From positions 1 to 23,556 of the forward strand of contig CBDUMN010000052.1 of assembly GCA_965368335.1 (NCBI GenBank): a stretch of DNA of 23,556 nt. The letters are read 5' to 3'. This document shows positions 6,083 to 12,978 of this stretch, piece after piece. The notes beneath the pieces are model-generated. The model made no database searches, had not been told where the DNA came from, and was given only the letters and a program-made list of their open reading frames with translations. A program made the translations under genes and the position numbers. The stretch's first letter is position 1, and each line of letters starts with the position of its first letter. Origin of the DNA: CBDUMN01 sp965368335. Lineage in GTDB: Bacteria; Pseudomonadota; Alphaproteobacteria; Rhodospirillales; JAPHRK01.

Positions 6083-7822
6083 ATGATGGTACGCCTTATC
6101 GCTTTCGCACTTGCCGCCATGCTGGCCGCCTGCAACGCAGAGACCAATCAACGGGCCACCCCGGAAATCGCCACCGGCTTCACCGCCAAATCGGCCGTTG
6201 CAGCTAAGCGCCATATGATTGTCGCGGCCAACCCCCATGCAACGCAGGCCGGTTTGGCCATATTACGCAAAGGCGGTAGCGCTCTCGATGCGGCCATTGC
6301 CGCCCAGTTGGTGCTCAATGTGGTCGAGCCTCAGTCCTCAGGCATCGGCGGAGGGGGATTTCTGCTCCACTATGCGGCCAAAAACGGCTCTATCGAGGCC
6401 TATGACGGCCGGGAAACAGCGCCACAGGCGATTTCTCCCCGCATCTTCCTAACGCCCGAAGGCAAGCCGAAGAAATTTTTCGACGCCGCCATCGGCGGCG
6501 CATCGGTCGGCGTTCCCGGCCTCATCGATATGCTGGAAAAAGCCCACAAAAAACAGGGCGCCCTCCCCTGGAGAGATCTTTTCGCTCCGGCCATCAAAAT
6601 CGCGCGCGAAGGATTTCCCGTCTCCGAACGCCTGCATAAACTGGTCGCCCAAGACAAACACCTGAAAACCTTCGAAGCGCCACGACGCTATTTCTACGCC
6701 CCAGACGGAACGCCCTGGCCGGTCGGGCACATCCTGAAAAACCCGACGCTGGCCGACACCCTCGAAGCAATTGCCAAAAACGGTGCGCAGGCGTTTTATC
6801 ATGGGCGTTTGGCCAAAGAAATCAGCGCTGCCGTCAAAGAGGCGACAACAAATCCCGGCAACCTGACACCGGCCGATTTCAAGAACTACCGCGCCAAAAT
6901 CCGCGCCCCTCTCTGCGCACCCTACAAAGTCTGGCTGGTTTGCGGCATGCCTCCTCCCAGTTCGGGGGGGCAGGCGACCTTGCAAATTCTCGGGCTTCTC
7001 GAAAATACGACCTTCGCTCAAGCAGCCCCTTACTCGGCTAAAGCCGTTCATTGGTTTAGCGAGGCCGGACGGTTGGCCTTTGCCGACCGCAACACCTATC
7101 TGGCCGACCCAGACTTTATTCCGGTGCCGCAAGGCGGCCTTCTCGATCCGGCTTATTTGAAGGAACGCGCCGATCTAATCGACCCCAAACGCTCCATGGG
7201 TCGCGCTACACCGGGCCTGCCCGCCCTCATTTCCGACAATCGCTATGCTCCCGACGATTCTTCATTCGGTTTTTCGACGACCCACATCAGCGTTATCGAT
7301 GCGGAAGGCAATGCCGTTTCCATGACCACCAGCATTGAAAACGCCTTCGGGTCGCGCATGATGGTCGGCGGATTCCTGCTCAACAATCAACTGACAGACT
7401 TCTCTTTCACCCCGGCGAAAAACGGCGCCCCGGTCGCCAATGCGGTGGAACCGGGCAAACGGCCGCGAAGCTCCATGGCGCCAACCCTGGTGTTCGACGC
7501 CTCAGGTAGACCCGTTCTTATCATTGGCTCGCCCGGCGGCTCACGTATCATCGGTTATGTCGCCCAGGCGCTCATTTCCATATTGGATTGGAAAATGGAT
7601 GTGCAGACAGCCGTTTCCAAAGGCCACTTTCAAGCCCGAACCGGAGCCACGGAACTGGAAGAAAACAGCGGCCTTGAAGTCTTAAAACCCGAATTGGAAG
7701 CCATGGGCCACAAGGTCGATATCAAACCCATGACCAGCGGGCTCCACGCCATCCATATCGATGGACAAAAAATAACCGGCGGGGTCGATCCGCGCCGGGA
7801 AGGAATTGCTCTGGGAGACTGA
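6083..7822 (+). CDS. ggt: gamma-glutamyltransferase, lipoprotein form
   Basis: This Ntn-hydrolase family enzyme cleaves gamma-glutamyl bonds of glutathione and related compounds in the periplasm. It has 579 residues from ATG 6083, close to the usual length of about 580. The precursor normally self-cleaves at a Thr into large and small subunits; here the Thr is about residue 399 in STTHISVID, with conserved SMTTSIENAFGS after it. EPQSSGIGGGGF near residue 82 and GSPGGSRII near the C terminus are further family signatures. The N terminus is hydrophobic and ends in the lipobox LAAC (Cys17), so it is probably a lipid-anchored form and not a freely soluble periplasmic one. AAGGAG lies 11 bases before the ATG; a GTG at 6071 overlaps that ribosome binding site and was rejected. 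Confidence 0.95.
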   Translation: MMVRLIAFALAAMLAACNAETNQRATPEIATGFTAKSAVAAKRHMIVAANPHATQAGLAILRKGGSALDAAIAAQLVLNVVEPQSSGIGGGGFLLHYAAKNGSIEAYDGRETAPQAISPRIFLTPEGKPKKFFDAAIGGASVGVPGLIDMLEKAHKKQGALPWRDLFAPAIKIAREGFPVSERLHKLVAQDKHLKTFEAPRRYFYAPDGTPWPVGHILKNPTLADTLEAIAKNGAQAFYHGRLAKEISAAVKEATTNPGNLTPADFKNYRAKIRAPLCAPYKVWLVCGMPPPSSGGQATLQILGLLENTTFAQAAPYSAKAVHWFSEAGRLAFADRNTYLADPDFIPVPQGGLLDPAYLKERADLIDPKRSMGRATPGLPALISDNRYAPDDSSFGFSTTHISVIDAEGNAVSMTTSIENAFGSRMMVGGFLLNNQLTDFSFTPAKNGAPVANAVEPGKRPRSSMAPTLVFDASGRPVLIIGSPGGSRIIGYVAQALISILDWKMDVQTAVSKGHFQARTGATELEENSGLEVLKPELEAMGHKVDIKPMTSGLHAIHIDGQKITGGVDPRREGIALGD

Positions 7823-7827
7823 AAGCC

Positions 7828-8043
7828 TTAGCCGCGCCTATGGGGCATGCCGAGCCGGTCATGGCTTGAGCCGTGCCATGCATAGTGCTGCGGAAACAGC
7901 CGGTCGAGCGCCTCAAGAAATTCACGGCTCGAAATATCACGGGACGGGTTTGAGAAGGGGGTCCCGGACTTGGTGGGGACAGAGCGATTTTGGGGGTCGC
8001 TCTTGGGACGTTTGGGGGATGGGGAACACCAAATCCGGGACAT
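7828..8043 (-). CDS. small hypothetical protein, strong ribosome binding site
   Basis: This is a 71-codon reading frame with ATG at 8043 and an AAGGAG ribosome binding site at exactly 6 bases, one of the best in the window. The product is not recognised. Its first 35 or so residues are rich in Ser, Pro and Lys (MSRIWCSPSPKRPKSD) and are encoded by a REP-like palindrome (7961-8041), which makes them look like read-through of a repeat. The second half (REFLEALDRLFPQHY) looks more protein-like and could form a helix. No signal peptide or membrane segment is visible. It could be a real small gene whose 5' end was replaced by a repeat, or a relic. The reading frame extends upstream to 8115 without a comparable ribosome binding site. 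Confidence 0.35.
   Translation of the reverse strand: MSRIWCSPSPKRPKSDPQNRSVPTKSGTPFSNPSRDISSREFLEALDRLFPQHYAWHGSSHDRLGMPHRRG
7860..7880. repeat. short dyad downstream of ggt
   Basis: CATGGC (7860-7865) and GCCATG (7875-7880) form a 6-bp stem with a 9-base loop about 40 bases after the ggt stop. No T tract follows on the plus strand, so termination of ggt here is unproven. Confidence 0.25.
7961..8041 (-). repeat. REP-like nested palindrome
   Basis: An outer 15-base inverted repeat joins GTCCCGGACTTGGTG (7961-7975) to CACCAAATCCGGGAC (8027-8041) with one mismatch. Read as minus-strand RNA that mismatch becomes a G-U wobble, so all 15 positions pair. Inside is a perfect 7-bp hairpin, AGAGCGA (7981-7987) with TCGCTCT (7997-8003). 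The 81-base unit resembles extragenic palindromes mobilised by REP-associated transposases, but no transposase is nearby. It also forms the 5' coding part of the small ORF at 7828-8043. Confidence 0.6.
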
Positions 8044-8126
8044 GGGTAACTCCTTCTCGAGAGGACGTTTCATTCGTAGTTCGTCGTCTCTTGAGGATGA
8101 CTCTACCCGCCCCACGGCTTCCCGGA

Positions 8127-8142
8127 TGTGATGATCGTCACA
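8127..8142. promoter_or_regulatory. perfect CRP-type dyad TGTGA-N6-TCACA
   Basis: TGTGATGATCGTCACA is an exact match to the TGTGA-N6-TCACA consensus bound by CRP-family regulators. It lies between the end of the methyltransferase gene and the small ORF, about 85 bases upstream of that ORF's ATG on the minus strand. It may regulate a minus-strand transcript across the small ORF. The regulator is unknown, and alphaproteobacterial CRP-family proteins differ in specificity. Confidence 0.5.
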
Positions 8143-8144
8143 GA

Positions 8145-8164
8145 TTGAATAAAATTTTATGCAA
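8145..8164. promoter_or_regulatory. 20-base AT-rich palindrome next to the CRP-type dyad
   Basis: TTGAATAAAATTTTATGCAA is a palindrome with a perfect ATAAAATTTTAT core and one mismatched pair (A against G). It starts 2 bases after the CRP-type dyad. The TTG...CAA ends are reminiscent of FNR-class half sites, but the spacing is too long. It could be an operator or a promoter region for the small minus-strand gene. Confidence 0.35.
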
Positions 8165-8209
8165 TTTGATAAAAGCCCCGGTTTTCCACGAAATTTTCCG
8201 CCTATTTTT

Positions 8210-8986
8210 TCAAATAGTCTCGGCGACCAGGAAAAACCGCCTGAAGGGCATTAAGGTTCGACCATCAGGCTCCGGCGGATAGGCTTCCGCAATCCGTTTT
8301 GCATAGGCTTCGAAGAAGTCTTCCCGCTCTTTCCCTTCAAGGGCATCGAGAAACGGCTTGAGCGCCGTGCCGCGGGTCCAGTCGGCCACCGGGTTTTTGC
8401 CGGACAAAACGTGGATATATTCAGTCTGCCAAAGGCGCACCGATTTGCACAGAGGGGCAAGCAGGCCGTAGTAGAAGCCGGGCGGCGCAACCGGCGTTTC
8501 CTTAATCATCGGCTCCAGCTTTGCCCGCCACGAACCGCTCAAGGCGGTTTCGGCAATGGCGGTGTGGGTGGGAGCGGCGAAATTGTTGGGCATCTGGACA
8601 GCCAACACCCCATCGGGTTCAAGCACCGAAAGCAGCCGGGGAAACAATGTCGCATGATCGCCCAGCCAATGGAGCGCGGCATTTGAAAAGATAAGGGACG
8701 GCGGATGATCGGGCCGCCAGTCGGCAATATCGGCGCGAACCCAGTGAATACCCTCGCGTTTGCAGGCTTCCGCAAGCATCTCGGGCGATGAGTCCACCCC
8801 GGTAATCCGCGATCTCGGAAATCGGTCGCGCAAGACTTCCGCATTGCCCCCGGCGCCGCAGCCGAGATCGACGATTGAGGTTAGGGGGCGTTCGGGTATC
8901 GCCGCCATGAGATCGAGAGCTGGCTGTTGTCGTTCAGCGCCAAAGGTTAGATAACGCCCCGGCTCCCAAGTCATAGTCTGGCTCAT
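8210..8986 (-). CDS. tam: trans-aconitate 2-methyltransferase-like SAM enzyme
   Basis: This class I SAM-dependent methyltransferase has 258 residues. The SAM-binding motif VDLGCGAGGNAE lies at about residues 39-50, with the acidic residue of motif II in TGVDSSPEML and motif III in ADIADW. The sequence follows E. coli Tam throughout: WEPGRYLTFGAERQQPA at the start, SNAALHWLGDH, VLAVQMPNN, THTAIAE and a DWTRGTALKPFL-type C-terminal segment. Tam methylates trans-aconitate, a spontaneous by-product of cis-aconitate that inhibits aconitase. The ATG overlaps the stop codon of the upstream histidine kinase (ATGA), with GGGGGAG as ribosome binding site, so it is translationally coupled as the last gene of a four-gene operon. 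The exact substrate is inferred from similarity. Confidence 0.85.
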   Translation of the reverse strand: MSQTMTWEPGRYLTFGAERQQPALDLMAAIPERPLTSIVDLGCGAGGNAEVLRDRFPRSRITGVDSSPEMLAEACKREGIHWVRADIADWRPDHPPSLIFSNAALHWLGDHATLFPRLLSVLEPDGVLAVQMPNNFAAPTHTAIAETALSGSWRAKLEPMIKETPVAPPGFYYGLLAPLCKSVRLWQTEYIHVLSGKNPVADWTRGTALKPFLDALEGKEREDFFEAYAKRIAEAYPPEPDGRTLMPFRRFFLVAETI

Positions 8987-10434
8987 TGCACTCCCCCCGG
9001 CAGTAAAATCTTGAAAACGGTCCCTTCCGGACCTGTCGCCTCCAGTCTCATATCTCCCCCATGGGCGGTGACGATGTCTTTGACGATAATCAGCCCCAAA
9101 CCAGTCCCGCCTTTCTTCGCCGACCCGGCAAAGGGTTTAAACAGATTTTCCCGCGCCTTGTCAGGCAGCCCCGGACCGTTATCGGAAAAGGTCAACGACA
9201 CCCAATCGTCCTCAGTCTCGGCATTAAGCGTAACGGTATTCGCCCCAGCCTCAAAAGCATTGCGCGCCAGATTGCTGATGGCCCGGACAAGCTGATCCGG
9301 GTCGGCCATCAGTTCCAGATCTTTCGGCGTCCGGTTGAGCCATCTTTCACCGGTTTCCTCATCCAGCTTGACGTCAAGCGGCTGACTGAGCGCTTCGGCC
9401 TCCTCGATCAGATCGAAAAGGAAGAACCGCCGTTTGAGCATCTGCTTGCCTTTTTCGGCGACGAAATCCAGCGTCTGGGTACTGAGATTGACCGCCTTGT
9501 CGATGGAAGCAATCAGGCGCGGCACCACTTCCCGTACTTGCGGATCTTCACTTACGGCTAACTTATCGGAAATAAGGCTCGCTGTGGCCAGGGTGTTGCG
9601 CAGATCGTGATTGACCTTGGCCACCGCGGCGCCCAAAGCAGCCAACCGGGCCTTTTCCTTCAAGGCCGTGCGCAAGCGATCCTGCATCACCGCCAGTTCC
9701 CGCTCGGCAACCCCGATTTCATCCTCCCGGTCACTGACCTCGATGGCGCTGCTTTCGTCCTCCGGGGCTCGACGAAACGCTATCATCGAGCGGGTAATTC
9801 GTCCCATGGGCCGGACCATCAACCATTGCAGGCTCAAATAGACGAAAGCCGCCGTAAACAGCGAGATGACGATGGAAAGCGCAAAAATCCGTTTGCCGTA
9901 ATCGATCATCGCCATTCGCATGGGCGCTTCGTCGAGAATCACTTCAACGGTCGTCTCATCATCCATGGTCGAAGGACCGACCACCCGAACGACACGGTTT
10001 CCATCTTGCAAAAACGTGTCAATCGCTCCGCCCAACCACATGAGGGATAGCTCGGGACGCACATCGACCATCAGATCGACCTCTTTGGGCATCTCCTCGG
10101 AAAGAGCAAGCACCGAATGGCCGGGTTTGCGCAGAACGATCCCGTGGGCTCCGGCGTGAGCCAGCAGGCGGTTCTGCAGAGGCCGGGCGACCTCCATGTC
10201 GGGAGCCACTTCAAGAGCCAGCGCCGCCAACTCGCCAACCGCCAGATGTTCTTCGAACCAAACCTTGCGGAACCGCGAAACGGAAGGGGCGAAGATAAAC
10301 AACTCAATCAGCATGATGCTAACGATGGTGAGCAGCAGCAGGCGCGCCGAGAGACTCTTGCGGCGGGCGAACCGCACCACCGGTTCCGGTATCGCCTTTC
10401 CCTCTTCTTCAATTTTGCCGCCGCTATCCTTCAT
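8983..10434 (-). CDS. membrane sensor histidine kinase, NHDLRN type
   Basis: This two-component sensor kinase has 483 residues. A first membrane helix lies at about residues 29-51, an extracytoplasmic domain of about 130 residues follows, and a second helix is at about 182-204. A HAMP-like linker comes next, then the dimerisation helix with phosphoacceptor H276 in AKVNHDLRNTLATA. The ATPase domain shows the N box (N388, N392), DNGPG at 418-422 and GGTGLGL at 442-448, so it looks catalytically intact. The AKVNHDLRN form of the H box is frequent in alphaproteobacterial kinases. No response regulator gene lies in the operon or elsewhere in the window, so the partner is unknown. Its start overlaps the flavoprotein stop (ATGA) and its stop overlaps the tam start. 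Confidence 0.9.
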   Translation of the reverse strand: MKDSGGKIEEEGKAIPEPVVRFARRKSLSARLLLLTIVSIMLIELFIFAPSVSRFRKVWFEEHLAVGELAALALEVAPDMEVARPLQNRLLAHAGAHGIVLRKPGHSVLALSEEMPKEVDLMVDVRPELSLMWLGGAIDTFLQDGNRVVRVVGPSTMDDETTVEVILDEAPMRMAMIDYGKRIFALSIVISLFTAAFVYLSLQWLMVRPMGRITRSMIAFRRAPEDESSAIEVSDREDEIGVAERELAVMQDRLRTALKEKARLAALGAAVAKVNHDLRNTLATASLISDKLAVSEDPQVREVVPRLIASIDKAVNLSTQTLDFVAEKGKQMLKRRFFLFDLIEEAEALSQPLDVKLDEETGERWLNRTPKDLELMADPDQLVRAISNLARNAFEAGANTVTLNAETEDDWVSLTFSDNGPGLPDKARENLFKPFAGSAKKGGTGLGLIIVKDIVTAHGGDMRLEATGPEGTVFKILLPGGVQ

Positions 10435-11855
10435 CCAAACCTCAACAGGAACCGCACAATCTTCTTGGTCCGCTCGCTAAATAAACTTGGCGTGAAAAAG
10501 CTGCCCGCCGCCCGCTTGCCCACCTCGCCAAGCGTCGGATAGGGCGAAATCATCCCAGCCATCGCACCGATCTTCATTTTCTGACTGATCGCCAAGACCC
10601 ACACCTGAATCAATTCTCCCGCCTTGGGGCCGACAATCGATGCTCCGAGAATTTTCCCTTTCTTGGTGGTGATCACCTTAATCAGACCGTCCGTTTCACC
10701 CTCGGCCTGGGCCCGGTCGTTTTCGGCGAAAGGCCAACGAAGAATGGTGATCGCCCCATGGGCCGCCCTGGCGTCTTTCTCGGCCATGCCCACATGAGCC
10801 AGTTCCGGTGCGGTATAGGTCACCCAGGGCAGCGCCGAATAATCCACCTTCGCCGGAAGTCTGAATAGCGCATTGCGAATAACGATCCCCGCATGATAGC
10901 CCGCCACATGGGTAAACTGATAACCGCCCGCCACATCGCCGATGGCGAAAACCTTTTTGTTGGTTGTCCGCAGCCGGGCATCCACTTCGATCCCCTTGGC
11001 CGAATAGGCGATTCCGGCCTCTTCCAGACCGAGCCCTTCCAGGTTGGGGCGACGCCCGGCAGCCACGAGCAGGTGCGACCCCTCAAGCGTTTCTTCCCGG
11101 CCATTGGCTTCAATAGTGACGCAAACGCCCTGTTCGGCCTTTGCCGTGCGGACAACTTTTACGCCTTCCCTCAGGCTCACCCCTTCTTTAAGCAACCGCG
11201 TACGGACCACATCAACCAGTTCCGGGTCGTCATGGGGCATGATGGCGGCCATCTCAAGCACCGTAACCTCGGCTCCCAGTTGTCGGTGGGCCTGGGCCAT
11301 TTCGATGCCAATGGGCCCGCCGCCGATGATCAGCAGGTGCTCCGGCAGGGCGTCGCGCGTGAAAAGGGTTTCGTTGGTCAGGAAAGGAGTTTCATCGAGC
11401 CCCGGAGTGGGCGGGACGAAAGCGCGGGACCCCGTGGCGACGACAAAACGCTTGGCCTTGATCGTCGTATCCCCCGCCTGAACCTCTTGTCGGTCGATAA
11501 ACCGCGCGGTCTCCTGAACGACGGTCACGCCCAGGCCCTCGAACCGTTCTACCGAATCATGAGGGGCAATGGCGTCGATGGTTCCCTGCACATGATCGAA
11601 GGTTTTCTTGCCGTTAATCTCCGATAGGTTTGTCGAAATGCCGAACCGACCCGCCTGGCGGACGCCTTGGGCCGCATGTCCCGCCGCCAGCAAGGCCTTC
11701 GACGGAACGCAGCCGTAGTTCAGGCAATCGCCCCCCATCCTGCCCTTTTCGACCAGCGCAACCCGCGCGCCCATCTGAGACGCGCCGACGGCCACCGACA
11801 GCCCCCCCGATCCGGCTCCAATGACGCAGATATCGACTTCCAGGCGTTGAGACAT
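10431..11855 (-). CDS. mercuric reductase-like pyridine nucleotide-disulfide oxidoreductase
   Basis: This FAD- and NAD(P)H-dependent disulfide oxidoreductase has 474 residues. FAD-binding GAGSGG is near residues 13-18, the redox-active pair is C44/C49 in GGDCLNYGCVPSK, the second nucleotide-binding fold is at IIGGGPIGIE near residue 176, and AIGDVAGG completes FAD binding. In dihydrolipoamide dehydrogenase the C-terminal dyad is HPTxxE; here it is YPTLGE with Tyr439 replacing His and Glu444 retained, as in the PYLTMVEG region of MerA. Unlike MerA it has neither an N-terminal heavy-metal domain nor a C-terminal Cys pair. Its substrate is unknown. The ribosome binding site is GAGGGGG shortly before the ATG. 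It lies 50 bases after a TVP38/TMEM64 gene, a recurrent pairing for this subfamily. Confidence 0.9.
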   Translation of the reverse strand: MSQRLEVDICVIGAGSGGLSVAVGASQMGARVALVEKGRMGGDCLNYGCVPSKALLAAGHAAQGVRQAGRFGISTNLSEINGKKTFDHVQGTIDAIAPHDSVERFEGLGVTVVQETARFIDRQEVQAGDTTIKAKRFVVATGSRAFVPPTPGLDETPFLTNETLFTRDALPEHLLIIGGGPIGIEMAQAHRQLGAEVTVLEMAAIMPHDDPELVDVVRTRLLKEGVSLREGVKVVRTAKAEQGVCVTIEANGREETLEGSHLLVAAGRRPNLEGLGLEEAGIAYSAKGIEVDARLRTTNKKVFAIGDVAGGYQFTHVAGYHAGIVIRNALFRLPAKVDYSALPWVTYTAPELAHVGMAEKDARAAHGAITILRWPFAENDRAQAEGETDGLIKVITTKKGKILGASIVGPKAGELIQVWVLAISQKMKIGAMAGMISPYPTLGEVGKRAAGSFFTPSLFSERTKKIVRFLLRFG

Positions 11856-11905
11856 ATTTCCCCCTCGCTAATGTTTTGGATTATAAGCGAAAAACCCGGT
11901 TACGG

Positions 11906-12706
11906 CTAAGTGTCTTGTTTGGTCGCTTTATATTTTTTGTAGGCTATGGGGATCATGGCAAGCAGACTGAGGCCCACGATCGGCCCCAGTATTTCCGGCG
12001 AAAAGATGATGCCGAGGTCCGGCTGCCCCCCTGCATCCAAGACCGCGCCGAGCCCGTTACCGACAAGAGCGTAAACGAAAGTCCCGGGAATAATGCCGAT
12101 AAAAGTAGCCGCCACGTAGGTGCGCAACGGACAACCGACCATGGCCGGAACCAGATTGACCAACCAGAAGGGAAACAACGGCACAAGGCGCAGAACCAGA
12201 AGATAGCTGAACGCATTCTCATTGAACCCGTCCTCCATCTTCTTGACCATGCCGCCCGCCTTCGAGCAGAGGTAGTCTCCCGCCGAATACTTGGCGATGA
12301 TGAAAATAGCCGTCGCTCCGAAGGTCGCGCCCGCCACTACATAAAGTGTCGCCTCCAGGCTGCCGAATAGAAAACCGCCGACAATCGTCAACCAGACTGC
12401 GCCCGGGATGGAAAAGGCCACCGCCAGGGCATAAAGCCCCATGAAGGAAAAAATAGCCAAAAGGCTGTTCGCTTCGGTCCAGGCAAGCAGGCTTTGGCGA
12501 TGTTCGGCAAAGGCTTCAAACGTCAGGTACTGATTGAGATCGAAGGCGAAAAAACCGCCAAACCCAAGCAGGATCAGCGCAATCGGGATCAACCGCCAGA
12601 GGGAAAACCGGCTTTTCCCGGAACTCCTAGCTTCTACGGTAATTTCTCTCTCATCGGTCGGCTGCACGGCCCGGCTGCTCATCTTGTTGTTATCCTTGGT
12701 CTTCAT
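11906..12706 (-). CDS. TVP38/TMEM64 (SNARE-associated/DedA-like) membrane protein
   Basis: This integral membrane protein of 266 residues belongs to the TVP38/TMEM64/VTT domain family. The first helix is at about residues 38-58. The VTT domain follows, with SIPGAVWLTIVGGFLFG around residues 98-114 and the hallmark LRLVPLFPFWLVNLVPA around 171-187. Relatives are thought to act as lipid scramblases or transporters, but its substrate is unknown. It heads the four-gene operon. The ATG at 12706 is one base away from the MITE-like element at 12708 and lacks a clear ribosome binding site. An internal ATG at 12682 has AAGGAT 9 bases ahead, so the true start may be internal or the native 5' region may have been displaced. 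Confidence 0.88.
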   Translation of the reverse strand: MKTKDNNKMSSRAVQPTDEREITVEARSSGKSRFSLWRLIPIALILLGFGGFFAFDLNQYLTFEAFAEHRQSLLAWTEANSLLAIFSFMGLYALAVAFSIPGAVWLTIVGGFLFGSLEATLYVVAGATFGATAIFIIAKYSAGDYLCSKAGGMVKKMEDGFNENAFSYLLVLRLVPLFPFWLVNLVPAMVGCPLRTYVAATFIGIIPGTFVYALVGNGLGAVLDAGGQPDLGIIFSPEILGPIVGLSLLAMIPIAYKKYKATKQDT

Positions 12707-12707
12707 A

Positions 12708-12978
12708 CCTAGTCACCTGGAATTGAAATAGATGGCATTAATGATTGTTTTTCCCATCGTTCCACAAGGAGGAGGCGCGTAGGCGATGCGGTGTCATCGG
12801 CAAGCGTTTTCGACGTGGTGGAACGATGGGAAAAACAACCGTTCGGCTGTCTTGAAGAATCACTGGACAGCGTTAAGGTACGCTTATGATGCGCCAGCAT
12901 CACCGCGCGAACCTTTCCTTGCCAGTGCTTCTTCAAGACAGTCATTAATGCCATCTATTTCAATTCCAGGTGACTAGG
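12708..12978. mobile_element. 271-bp MITE-like element with perfect 37-bp terminal inverted repeats
   Basis: The ends, 12708-12744 and 12942-12978, are perfect inverted copies of 37 bases beginning CCTAGTCACCTGGAATTG. Immediately inside, 12745-12765 pairs perfectly with 12818-12838 (21 bp), and 12847-12866 pairs with 12922-12941 (19 of 20). Further small hairpins lie in the loops, such as TGATGC-GCCA-GCATCA near 12886-12901. The unit encodes no transposase. The CTAG at each end could be a 4-bp palindromic target duplication, as IS5-type elements make at YTAR sites, or part of the repeat. It separates the TVP38 operon from the plus-strand gene at 13142. Reading frames inside it merely cross the repeats. 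Confidence 0.85.

Noticed and set aside
7806..8282. 158-codon plus-strand frame after ggt
   Set aside because: It overlaps the end of ggt, crosses the palindrome, the CRP-type dyad and the tam 3' end, and lacks protein-like composition.
10431..11855. Assignment as merA or lpd
   Set aside because: It lacks the MerA C-terminal Cys pair and metal-binding domain, and lacks the Lpd catalytic His, so no specific gene symbol was given.
12709..12977. Two short reading frames inside the MITE-like element (81 and 63 codons)
   Set aside because: Both end with the same QSLMPSISIPGD because they read out through the inverted ends; they are explained by the repeat and resemble no transposase.
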